Positions 19,139-30,000 of a DNA stretch of 64,000 nucleotides are shown here, one piece after another. The notes beneath the pieces were generated by a model. That model worked only from the letters and a program-made list of their open reading frames with translations. It had not been told where the DNA came from and did no database searches. Positions within the stretch are counted from its first letter, which is position 1, and every line of letters starts with the position of its first letter. The translations under genes and the position numbers were made by a program. The DNA comes from Cloeon dipterum (Eukaryota > Arthropoda > Insecta > Ephemeroptera > Baetidae): assembly GCF_949628265.1 (NCBI RefSeq), contig NC_088789.1, positions 25,351,883-25,415,882 on the forward strand, written 5' to 3'.

Positions 19139-21254
19139 ATGTCGTTGGTGGCTGCATACGACGACAGCAGCGAAGAAGAGAGCGAGGAAGAAGCTCCTCC
19201 AGTGCCCCTCGGAGGAAAGAAAGGGCTTTCACTGCCCCCACCCAAGAAGGTTGCTGTGCCTGCAGAAGACTCTAGACCGGAGCCGACTCAAAAGCAACCG
19301 AAAAGTATGTTTTCTGTCCTTCCAGCGCCGAAAAGGGACGTTTTGGCTGAGCTCATTGAGGAGACAGACGAGCCCATTCCAGCTTCTATCAACAGCAAAC
19401 AAAAAGTCAAGATTTCCATCCCATCCCTCTCAAAGGTACTTAATCCTAATTGTAAGTTATGTAAGATTTACAGGATCTAAATCCTTTTTTCCAGTATGCT
19501 GATGAAGAGGATGAACCCAAACCCAAAAAGCAGAGGATAGTTCCAGTGAGTTAAATATAATGTTAGTGTTTATTTTTGTTTTTGCTAAAATAAATTTGAT
19601 TTTTCAGAAAGGATCTGGTTTGCTGGCCATTCTTCCTGAGCCAGTGAACGGCATGACAAGCAGAGCTGCTTTTATGCCGCACGTTTTGACCAAGAAACCC
19701 ACTCCCGCCCCTCCAAAAGCAGTGAAAAAACCTCCGCCGAAGCCGCCAGCACAGAAGCCCGCCCTGGTCACGAACTACTCGGAGTCTGACGATGACTCTG
19801 AGGATGAATTCACTTCCAAGAGCTCGTCAGCGTCCGGTGTGGACTTCTTCTCACTGACTAACCAAGTCCAGCCAACCCCCGCGGAAATCAACTTGGACGA
19901 ACTCCTGCCACAGGCCGGCCCGAGCAGACCTGAGAAACTCCCTGAAACCACCTACGCCACAGTCGAAGAAGATGAATGGGAGGAGACCCCTGAGCAGAGC
20001 AACGAGGACACCGAGGAGAGAGAACTTACTGATGAAGCGGTAGGTCACAAAGGGTCATCTTTAATTTGAATTAATTTTCCTGTCTCGCCATTATTTTTTA
20101 ATGCAAGCAGGACTATGGATTATACAACTTTTCACTATTTTTATTTTTAAATTTGAAAATTTGGCAACACAAGACAAGGGTTGTTTAACAATTTTGCAAT
20201 ACGCTGTTTTTCTGGACAAAAAAACCAGCCAGAAAAACTCATTCAGAGGGTTCTCACCTTATGAGATGGGGAAAATTAATAAAAATGCCGTTATTATCTG
20301 GGTATTCTAGGAAACCAGAGGCATGAAAATGGATTATATTATGTATATAGGTACATTATTTCCTTTTTGGTCGTCAGATAAAATTGACACTAATGATTTT
20401 CTAAACAAATATTATAAAAAGGTTTCTGAAAAAATGCGTGAAATTGATGAAAACCCGGCAAATATATTTTGGGAATGAAGTTGTTTTTTCCAGAAAAAAG
20501 GGGTTTGCGAACCCTGATTTCATATCAGCAGGCGTAGCAACGTTAGAGCTTAATTAAAGGCCTAAACTGCGAGATTTAAAAGCAGCGGCTGGTGGGACCA
20601 GCTTAGCCGAATTATGTGCCCGGCGGCTGGCCATTTTTACTGGTGGCTGCCGCGATTGACAATATTTTAAACGTGAAGTTTGATAGTGCTAAACGGCCTG
20701 AAGGAACGAAGAACAGAAGACATTTTTTTTCTCTTGCACTTTTTAATTTTTGGCCTTTTTTCACCAGCGGCCCAATTGGCCCAAAATTTGCCGGCTGGTT
20801 GAGATTAATTGAAAGTGTGTTTTGTTGATTGACATTAATTAATATTATATTTCTGCCTGACTTGTATTATTTTATTGCTAATTATTAGCATTTTCTCTTG
20901 CATGTCTTTTAGATACGCAAATTGTGCGGCCGAAGGCAGGAGGACATGTCAAACATGATCGACATTCAAGGCGAATCAGTCTACGCCGACGCCAAGGAAT
21001 GGATGCTGAAAAACCTGACAGAGGAGCCTGAACAGGACTTTTCGCACAGAGACAACACTCCCAACCCGACCATGCGGCGCAAACACCAAATCACTTATCT
21101 TGCATTTCAGGTATTAATGCCCAGATTTTTAACCAAGAGTGTCTTTAAATAATGGACTTTGTTTCAGGCGAAAGAACGGGAAACAGAGCTCAAGAACCAA
21201 TGGGCGGCAAACAGGATGAGCAAAAAGCAGACGCAGGCGAAATATGGCTTTTAA
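19139..21254 (+). CDS. PRCC: PRCC homologue (proline-rich nuclear protein)
   Basis: Five exons, 19139-19435, 19495-19545, 19608-20039, 20913-21110 and 21168-21254, are all phase 0 with GT/AG borders and encode 354 residues. PRCC proteins are nuclear, associate with spliceosomal factors and have been linked to mitotic checkpoint control. In human renal carcinoma PRCC is fused to TFE3. The N-terminus is acidic (AAYDDSSEEESEEEAPPVP). Pro/Lys-rich stretches follow (PPKAVKKPPPKPPAQKP) and further acidic runs. The conserved C-terminal PRCC domain occupies exons 4-5: EWMLKNL, the MRRKHQITYLAFQ core, AKERETELKNQW and the family-typical end SKKQTQAKYGF. The ATG is preceded by GTAAAA, a good context, and begins the first acidic block. 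Confidence 0.95.
20040..20912 (+). other. PRCC intron 3 with repeat remnants
   Basis: An 873-bp intron, far longer than PRCC introns 1, 2 and 4 (57-62 bp). Bases about 20175-20515 resemble the hAT-like family: they start CAAGGGTTG, contain GAAAACCCGGCAAA, and end GGGGTTTGCGAACCCTG. No target duplication was found. A hairpin GCTGGT-GGG-ACCAGC lies near 20587-20601. Confidence 0.55.
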
Positions 21255-21285
21255 TTTAAGGGTTGATGTTAGGGGTGTTTAGGTT

Positions 21286-21291
21286 AATAAA
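21286..21291 (+). terminator. poly(A) signal of PRCC
   Basis: AATAAA 32 bases after the PRCC stop codon, followed by a T/G-rich stretch (CATGCTTTGTTGTTTGTC) at about 21320-21337. Confidence 0.8.
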
Positions 21292-21349
21292 GAATAACTC
21301 TAATTTTCTTATTAAGAAACATGCTTTGTTGTTTGTCTCACCTTAAATA

Positions 21350-21716
21350 GCTCAACGGGCTCGGAGGCGCACTGGCGCCGACTCGCCACTTGCTGGTTTT
21401 CGCACCTTTCCAGCGGCTTTAGGAACAAATTTCTGGCGTTTCAATAAAAGACCTCGGTGCGGAAAGCCAAAAATATAGCCAATTTGAGCACAACGTCCTG
21501 GTCCCGGCAAAATTGCGCAACGTTCAACAAACACCCAAATATTCATTGTTGAATTGATTGTTGACCTTTTCTTGCAACAAGGAAATTCGCGTTTGGTTGT
21601 TGAAAGTTACGCAATTTTGCCGGGACCAGGACGACAAGCTCCTCTGCGGCCACTTGGGCCTCATGTTATCCGCTCAGCTATGTTTTGGGACCCAGTGAGC
21701 TCGTAGCCCACGGGAT
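21350..21716 (-). repeat. dispersed repeat J, copy 2, interrupted by MITE B
   Basis: Read on the minus strand it begins TGGGCTACGAGCTCACTGGG and later carries CCGCACCGAGGTCTTTTATT, AACGCCAGAAATTTGT and GGAAAGGTGCGAAAACCAGC. This matches copy 1 at 14024-14185. It is split by MITE B at 21494-21633. Confidence 0.78.
21494..21633. mobile_element. MITE B copy 2, nested in repeat J
   Basis: 140 bp. The left end CGTCCTGGTCCCGGCAAAAT is perfectly mirrored at the right end, and the inverted similarity runs about 45 bases in from each side. ACAA flanks both sides (21490-21493 and 21634-21637). It carries no coding sequence. Confidence 0.9.
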
Positions 21717-21951
21717 GTGCGTGTTTTCAAGATAAAATCTGAATTCCCTTATTTAACTGGAGGGTTTAATTCAATACAAAACTGTACATTTACAAATACG
21801 CTGATGATTTAAACCAGGTGAATTGAACAGAACAATTTATACAACATGGACCTCAATGCAAAAAGCATTCTCGAAAAAATCAGTCTTGCTCCTGGACAGA
21901 CGGAACAGATCGTTAAATGCTCGTTGTTTTAGAATAATAATCATGGAAGGT

Positions 21952-23114
21952 TCAGTGGTTGAACATATCGAGGGTGCCGTCACCGATGTTGTTCTTCAAG
22001 AACTCAATCTCTGCACTCAGTTCTTTCATTTCCTTTTCCTTTTGCTTCAGGGCTTTTTCAGCCAGCTCAATATCAGGCGGAAGGTCGCTGTACTTGGCCA
22101 GGGCAGCGTCCAACTCGGCCTCCTTGTTTTTCTCCTGCTCCAATTTTATCAGAAAGGCTTTCACCTCTTGGTATTCTTGGAAAGACTTGCAATACTTCTT
22201 CGAAGCCTATTGAAAGAGCGTTTTAAAGAAACTATTGCAACAATAATCGTGATTTAGTTACATCTTCATTAAAATCTTCTTTGCAAGCGGCTGCCTTCTC
22301 CTCAAGAAAATCCACAGCCTCTGACGCTTTTCTTTCATTTTTGTCTTCATCACTGAAATTTGTTCATTGAAGACCAGAACACTATTATTTATTTATGTGC
22401 AACCTTTCATCACAGTCTCCCAAAAACTGTTGTTTCAACGCCTTAATCTGGTCAATGATCAGATCTAATTCCTCTGAGACCCTCTCCATTTTGGCTATAT
22501 CTAGTTGATGACCAGATTTCGCAAGCTCCTTCCCAAGAAATTCGTCTTCACAATTATTTACAGGGATGTGGGACCTCTGCCAAAATTATTATACAATCGA
22601 ATAGTTCCTTTCAATAATTAGGTTAAAAGTTCAACATACATTAATAGTCATTTCTTCAGCAATATCTTCAAAGATCTTTTTCGTGTCTGGACCAATGGTT
22701 TGCAGGTTGAGAGGCAAGGGCAGTTGTTCTTGTTTTTGTACTAAAATCATGCGAAAAAGTAGAGAATTAAAAGCTTTGATATCATTAATCACAAACAAGT
22801 GTACTTTGTTTCAATGTTTCTTGCTGGCCTTGTTTAAGAGATTGCAAAACTTTTTGAGCATCCTCATCAGCTGCCTCATTCATTGTTTTCAATTTTGCGA
22901 ATTTTACCGCCAGCTCCTTGCTGATGGCAAAACTTGAATCGCTCGAGTCGCAGTGTTGCGCGACCCATTCGTACGGAAACTGCGAATTTGGGGCATACAA
23001 AAATTAGTTGATTCAAATTGATAGTAAATTAAGTCGATCTGGAGCCTGTCATACCTCTAAATCTTCATTTTTATGCGCCGCACCAGCGCTCGATGAAGTT
23101 TGTTTTTCCGCCAT
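21952..23114 (-). CDS. HAUS1: HAUS1-like augmin complex subunit (coiled coil)
   Basis: Six minus-strand exons, 23055-23114, 22805-22979, 22640-22740, 22404-22576, 22262-22352 and 21952-22206, join with consistent phases to give 284 residues, close to the 278 I recall for human HAUS1. It starts MAEKQTSSSAG, then PYEWVAQHCD. Most of the rest is heptad-like coiled coil rich in Lys, Glu and Gln. Near the C-terminus ALAKYSDLPPDIELAEKAL resembles the short DLPP-LA motif at the end of HAUS1 proteins. Augmin recruits gamma-tubulin to spindle microtubules for branching nucleation. The assignment rests on length, architecture and that motif; another small coiled-coil spindle or kinetochore protein is possible. 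A variant poly(A) signal ATTAAA lies at 21765-21770 on the minus strand. Confidence 0.6.
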
Positions 23115-23633
23115 TTCTCCATTGAGTGCGAAAATGATAGGGTGTTTGTAGAGGAGATAAGAATTTTCACTATATAGACTCTGAAAAGTATTGAAAAATT
23201 ATAAATTTACAGCCATTAGATTTATATTTGATGGAAAACAATTAAAAAATTAAGTTTGCTTACAAAAATAGGTTGAAATTTTTATTTTGTAACGTTTAAA
23301 AATTATAAACGCAACTCCTTTTCAAACACCTCAAGTTCTCAGCATATGATTTTGGCAAATCCATTCGCGACCTAATTTCGTCGATTTAAGCAAATTATTT
23401 AAAAAAAGTAATGAAATCAAGCTCAAAAACAGCTTATTGCAACCCACAGAGCCTGACAGGGCTCCCGCCAGGGCACAGGTAAACGGCAGGTGCTTCAGGA
23501 GCAGGTGCCTGCTGTTGGGGCCACGCCCACCACTGCTGGCTCGCTTCGGTGCGTAACTTCCGGCCGTGCGAAGAAGTGCCAATGTTATGTCAGTGTGAGC
23601 ATTTCGGACCGAAATAAGTGTTTATGTGAGTGA
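23115..23633. promoter_or_regulatory. divergent promoter region
   Basis: It separates the HAUS1-like ATG (minus) from the candidate first-exon ATG at 23634 (plus). The left part is AT-rich and the right part is GC-richer from about 23440. TCAGTGT at 23590-23596 could be an initiator for the plus-strand transcript. No TATA box is evident. Confidence 0.4.
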
Positions 23634-23659
23634 ATGACGTCCGGAAAAGAAACAATGGG
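23634..23659 (+). CDS. candidate alternative first coding exon A
   Basis: The ATG opens MTSGKETM and then GG, followed by a strong donor (GG|GTAAGTG). It ends in phase 2. A CpG-rich block follows immediately (23680-23930), as is common around promoters. Its partner exon is not visible in the window. It may be the most upstream start of the large plus-strand gene inferred from the other phase-2 first exons and the ratchet sites. The protein family is not recognised. Confidence 0.45.
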
Positions 23660-23679
23660 GTAAGTGAATATCAGGGCCA

Positions 23680-23930
23680 GGGTTTGGGCCGGCGGCGGGG
23701 CCCCGACGTCGGCGCCGGACGCCGCCGCCGACCTCGATCCATACTCCCGGGAAGAGCGAGCGAGCGAGCGAGCGAGCGGCCTGGGGCTGTTTGCATGCGA
23801 ACCGCCAGTCGATACGAGGGCCGTGGCCGCCCCCTGGGTCCCCGGGGGGTTGGTCCGGCCCGGGGCCGGAATTCCGGCCGGGCCCGCGGGCCGATGAACG
23901 GCCCAGCTCGACCTGGCACACATTTCACGG
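23680..23930. other. CpG-rich block with GAGC tandem repeat
   Basis: Very GC-rich DNA with CCGCCGCCG runs and a (GAGC)n tract at about 23754-23777. It sits just inside the putative intron after exon A. Open frames on both strands here reflect base composition, not genes. Confidence 0.7.
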
Positions 23931-24084
23931 AGGGAAAAAGAGTCGGATCGATATTGATCGCAGGGAGGCAGGTCCGCACCTGCTGCCGACCGAGGGTGTC
24001 TTGTTGTTGATATCGCAAGGGTTGATCCTCGGGGTGCTCTATAAGGGTTTATGGGTTGGCATGCAAGCATTCGACCCGGCCTAG

Positions 24085-27000
24085 AAGCTCGTTCGAATAG
24101 AAAAGTAGCGACGTTTAAAAGGGGTTTACAACCCCTAATAATAATTTAAGATTGTAATTTCCAGCAATGTTGTTGAATTCAATCAAAAGATATAAATTTA
24201 ATTTATATTTTATAAGTCTGTCGTGGACGTCTGAATAATTTTGTTGCTAATTTTTGGTTGAATTAAACAATAATTGCACCAATTTAAAGCTGCACACCTA
24301 ATTTATTTTTATTTTAACTCATATATAAATTAACGGAAGTATCTTTTTGATCTTTTTCAACAGCTTAATAGTCTATTAATTGACCAATTGATACGATACG
24401 ATCATCAAAGGCAGTAAACACAAACACTCAATCGTTTCATCATTGCTCGGCCAAGCGGCTAAAATGCAATGAAGCAAAATAATAACACGCCCTCGAACCT
24501 TAAATAGAAGCTAGTTTGGAAATGCTTCCGTTGCTTTTTTCGCTGCCGAGAAGAAAGAGAAATAGAAAGAGATGGCGTCGACCCCGTTCTTTCGCTCTCG
24601 CCGCGATATACTCGACTCAAAGAAAGGCAGACACCTGCCTTGTACGCCGCCCACGTCAGGTTGCACCCTGACCTCAAAGCTGCCGTGTGTAAATAGCACA
24701 ATTGAAAACTAAACTAAAATCTGTAGCTAGTGTAAATATTTCAATTAGTGGAATATGTTAATATCGATTTGCTTGCGTAATTGCGGTGCAAGAAGCGTGA
24801 GAAATGCCTGCGCAATTGAACGATTACACGTGGAAATGGAGCGGTTTTTACGAGCTCGCCAATTAAGCGTTTCCTTTGCCCGGCAAAGAAGCCTGGCTGC
24901 GCGAGAAACAAGTCAAAGTGAATAAACGTGTCGGCCAGCCGCTCTCACGCGTGTCGAATTAATCTCGTTTGGGAAAATCAGCGGGCACACTCGCATGAGA
25001 ACCGAGTCCAAACCGACACACACACGACGAAAACGAATTTAAATTCTTTATTTCCCTGTTCTTTTAATTTCTAACAGCTAAAACTACACGTTTTCCGTCT
25101 TTTTAAAGCCTACTTGCTGTCGGGAAAATTTATCTGATTTATTTGTTGCCTCTGAGGGGAGAGGGGATCGCTGATTTGGCCTTTACTGCGTTGTTTCTGG
25201 CTTCAATACGCCCGCAAAAGCCACTTCTTGATCGCAAATCTGATTAAAACGACACTCAAGCTGTGGTAGACTGTAGGCTAGCCAAACTTGAGCTCATGAT
25301 TCGCTGGCATCATGGCCAATGCAACTTGTTTGCGACTCAAACTTTCAAATACTCGCGTCGTCAGTTGTGGCAAGACTAAATAAATATAAATACAATCCCC
25401 TTCAAATTTAACTTGTGTTATCAGAGGAATATTTTGGTTCTATTCCTATTAAATATTACATTAAAAAGCAATTTATTGTCATCCAATTTTGAGAGAAAAG
25501 CAACAGGGGAATTATTCAGTCTGCGCTGTTTGGCTGTGTAACTACAAAAGCTCTCTGCGGCATACGCAATTTGCGGTTAATTGTTTTCCTGAACCCGACG
25601 CACACGTTTAATTCCTCCCCGAACCTCGCCATAAATATGGAGCCAACCACAAATGGAATTATGTGTCTAAAAACGTCAGATAACCTTTTTCGTGGGTACG
25701 TGACAAAAATTTCGGTTTTATCAAATAATCAAATTGCAAAGGAATTTTATTAAACAAGGAAAAATCGTTCTTGTTACACAGAACGAATGAGTGTCCCTAA
25801 GTTCGTTATTGTCATGTTTCCAAATGAAACAAACTGTTATGTTCTTTCCGTGCGTCACGAAACGACTCTTAAAAGTGTTTAGGTTATCTGATGCGCTTTG
25901 TCTGCTTGAGTGAAAGGTCGAATTTTTTGTCGTCCTTTTTGTTTGTAAAATATTCCAGCTTTGAAAAGCTCGAACATCATGGTGGCTGCTTGTTTCGCAA
26001 TTAAAAATATGAACTACTGGTGTTTTACAGAGTTGTGCTGTGCAAATGGATTTGTCAATCAATTAATTTACTCTAGATTTAAATTCTTTTGCTGATTTTA
26101 GTGAAATGCAGATTAAATTGTTGCTGAAAACTAATAGCGAACAATTTTTAATGGTAAGTTTGGTTTTTTAAGTTAATTTAACTTAATAAAATCAGAGGAA
26201 AACTCGCACCCCTTTTATAATTCATCTATAAATTTTAAATTTGAAAATTTTGTCAATCTATAGATACAATTTTTCACTCAATATAACAGCTTTTGCAGCC
26301 GTATAAAGTTTTAAATGTCCATAACTCGAAAACCGTAAATACGGAAATTTTAATATAATTTTAAGCTCTGTGTGGTGGTAATAAGAAAAACAAATCATTT
26401 TTCATTTTCGGATCTAGATGTGTTCTCCTTGTTAGATTGAATACAATTTTAGTTACTAATTAAAACAAACCGTCGCTTCGTTGCTACGGGCTCAATCCAA
26501 TTAATTTCTTGAGATAAAATGGATCGCTTCCTCCTCGTCCTGGTTCAATGTCTGCTCTTGATTTCGCTTCGCGCGAGTGAAGGACCGACCGGTTTTTGAG
26601 TCGCTTCATTCGTCAGTGGCAGGCGCGAAGGGTTTTTTATTGCGTTGTTTCATTTATCTTACTTTTTACGAGGCAGCCCCCACATTTGAGTTGTCTCCGG
26701 CTAGCGACACCTATTCCTCTGAAGGGAGCGTCTGCTGCTCGTCGAGCCAAGCACTCTTATAAATTAAAAATAATCCTTTGTCGGAGCGTGCGGTGCTGCG
26801 GGGGTGTCTTTTCCATCCATCTCTCTCCCCGCCCGTTCATTTCACTTATTTCTCTCTCTCTCACTCGCCCGTTTTGATCGATTTTCACCAGCACGCCCGT
26901 ATCGCTTTTCGTCGGCCCCGCTTGAGAGCTCGTTATTAACGTTTTTCTACTCCAAAACTGGAAATCGCTGCGTGAAATGCAAATCCGCGCGATAACATTG

Positions 27001-30000
27001 CGTACATCCGTGGACGGAAATTGGGTTTGCTCTGACGAATGAAGTGGCGTGAGTTGGAAATGTACGGCACGACCGACTTGCTGCAATCGATATTCGCCGC
27101 CGGCTCATCCCCCCGTAGCGCTTTCCGCACATTCTGGCCTAAATCAAGTTTGTATCAATCCCGATCCCATAGATGATGTCGCTTTTGTTTGATGATAATG
27201 AGTCTAAGTTGTCTCTTTACCCTCACTCTCCACGCCCTTAAGCTTTGATTTGATTTACCAAACAAAAAGGTAAAAAATTGATCCATTTGGTGGAGATTCT
27301 CGGCTTGGAGAAGTTATTATTTAAAAAAAAAAATTGCTCAAAGTTTGGAGGTAAATAGTGAAGTATTTTTCCATACAAACAATTTAAAATTAAGGGTGGT
27401 ATTTAAAAACGTTATTTTAACTCTCCAGTTTCAACATTTAACTATTTTTACACTCTTGCCAGAATTTTTTGTTTAATCCCTGACGTTTTTTACTCCGTGC
27501 AGTAAAATGCCTGGGCCAAGCCCGTCTTAAGTGCTAAGTTTCTGGCACCTGATTTAAATCAGGAAGAATGTGTGAACCAACAAGTGGTTGGCCAAATCCA
27601 ATTAAGCCCCTCGGCTCCTAAGCCCCGATTAGTGTTTTTAACACGCAGTTTTTACCGCACGCGACATAACTAACAATAAGTAAGAGCACTAAAAAAGCAG
27701 AAACTCAAATCGGATTTGAATAATTTGCTCAGTGTGAGTGTGAGGTTTGGAAATTTTTAATTTTTAAACCCTGCTACAAATGGATTAATTTTTGAATATT
27801 AAAATCTACTGAACATGAGAGTGTTAATAAATTGGTATCAATTAATTTCTTCGACTCGTCTCTCGAGTAATAATCTCAGCACTGATGTTGCTTGGTATGA
27901 GTTTTTATTGATGCGGATCGTGAGCCGGGCATGAATAATTGAGACTGGCAATTAGCCGCTTGTTTCCACGCAATTCCGTCTGGGGACTTGAGCTTCCAGA
28001 GAAGCCAGACTAATTGCAGCTTTCGCTCTCGGCACCGAGGCTCTCATCTCGCCACAATTACTCCCTACCAATTCATTTCAGCCAAATCCTGAAGAGGGTG
28101 AAACTTCTCATCCGGGAAATTATGCTGCTGAATTTTTGTTAAGAAAATATGGCTGGCTTATTTTCGAGTTTCATAAGCCATTTTTGGAGATGGTGGACTT
28201 TTAATAAATAAATAAAAACACCGTCTATTTTTGGCGTCCGACGTTTCACTGCCTGTGTGAGAAGAAGAAACGTGCGAAATAAATTATTTATCTTGAAGTG
28301 GGATACGTAGCAGTTGTTGGCGAACCGGTTTTCGCTCTCTCAAATAGGCTGACCTCGTATCACTCGACGCATAAAGGAGATTCGCGGGCTTGCTGCCGTA
28401 TGCAACCGGCCTAACAGGTGCGAACGGCAAATTGCCTAACCTCTTTTCGTGCGGAGAACTTCAAAACTTTGCTCTTTTGAGCTCGTCAGGCGCGTACGTT
28501 GCAACAAACACAAAGTTGGAATGACCTCGGCCACGCAGCAATCTTTGGTTCCCCCGCCTTAAAAATCCACGCCCTCTCTTCTATTTTCTCTTGCTTTCTG
28601 ACAATGCTCTTTATTAGATAAATTGGGGTGACCTTAACAATTAAATTAAAGAGTCAATAATTCGATTTTCGAAGCGACGGCCCACAATCGAACAATATTA
28701 AATTAAGCCAGTTCAATACAAATACATATTTTGGATACAAATGAAAAGAAAATTGGTTCTAAAATAACATTAATGAAAATCCCTTTTTTCGAAAGATGAG
28801 TTTGGCTGTTAAAACTGTTCCCAATTCTTTGATTGCTTTAAATTTCAATAATTTTCCTATTAAATAATCAGTTTTCCAATTTGCATTACACATTGCTCTC
28901 TTTGGGTTCCAAAGCTCTGCATACTTTCGCTGAAATATTGGAGCAAAGATGAGTTTTGAAAAGTGAAATTCAAAATTATCGCTTCAAGTAGAAAACGCTC
29001 ATTTACATTCGCGCACTTTCTCTTCCTCGCTGCTTTTAATCACTAAAAGGACGAAACCAACTGAAATAACGTGGAAAAAAATCCGTAGCCGCTCTCAACC
29101 CTCTGGCGGATTTCACCCCATTGTTTGCGAATATCCGGCTCCACAGATGGTGATGCAAATAGGTGGTTTGATCAAGTGCCGGCTGGCGGCGCTCTGGGCC
29201 AAACCACCCCTCGTCGAACAGCCCCGACAGATGGCTCCTCTGCTTTCGCACAGACCAAATAACGGGAATGCATATTGATACTGTTGATGAAATTAATTGT
29301 TGTTTAATGAAACACTCAATTATTTAGTTGTAATTTTAAAATTTTGAAGTAAAAAAGAAACAGCTATATAAGTCATCATTTTAAATTTTATTTACTTTCA
29401 AAACATTTCAGAGTTTCAAACAATTACTGAGGAAAATTATAAAAAAATTAAATCATCTAGAAATGGTTCTCTGAAATCGTAAATTTTAAATCGTCTAGAA
29501 TATTGAATGAAAATACAGTCGGAATATAAATAATATTTGTACCGAGTTGACTATTTTCAGAGCCTGATTTACGCGATAATCTGAATCATATATAAAAAAT
29601 GGAATATCCGTCTCCCCGTTTTTCGCGAGCAAAGATCTAAACAGTCAATTAAGTCGCCTTTCTCGGCCGGAATGATGGCACGCGAGTAATTATAAAATCG
29701 ATAAAAGCAGAGCCAACACTTTTTGCTAGCTCTTTTGTCTCGCATTCTTCCGCCCACTCGACTCTTGCCGGGGAATTTCATTAATTCACGGCCATTTTTT
29801 GTGCGTGTTTGTTGCATCTGCTGCGCTGTGCGCCGGCAGGGACTTTTTTCTTCTCGCTGACGACAAAACCCCCAGCAATTTTCATTTCAGGCAAAAAAAA
29901 TGTGGGGAAAAGTGCTCGAAATAAACGCCCTAAAAGCCTTTAAAAAATTGCATTCGCAAACTTTCTTTTGCAAGCATTACTTTTGTGCTCTTCTGCATGT

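Noticed and set aside
23585..24070. Several overlapping frames up to 161 codons on both strands
   Set aside because: They all lie in a CpG-rich block where stop codons are rare; low-complexity Arg/Pro/Ala/Gly composition with no homology seen.
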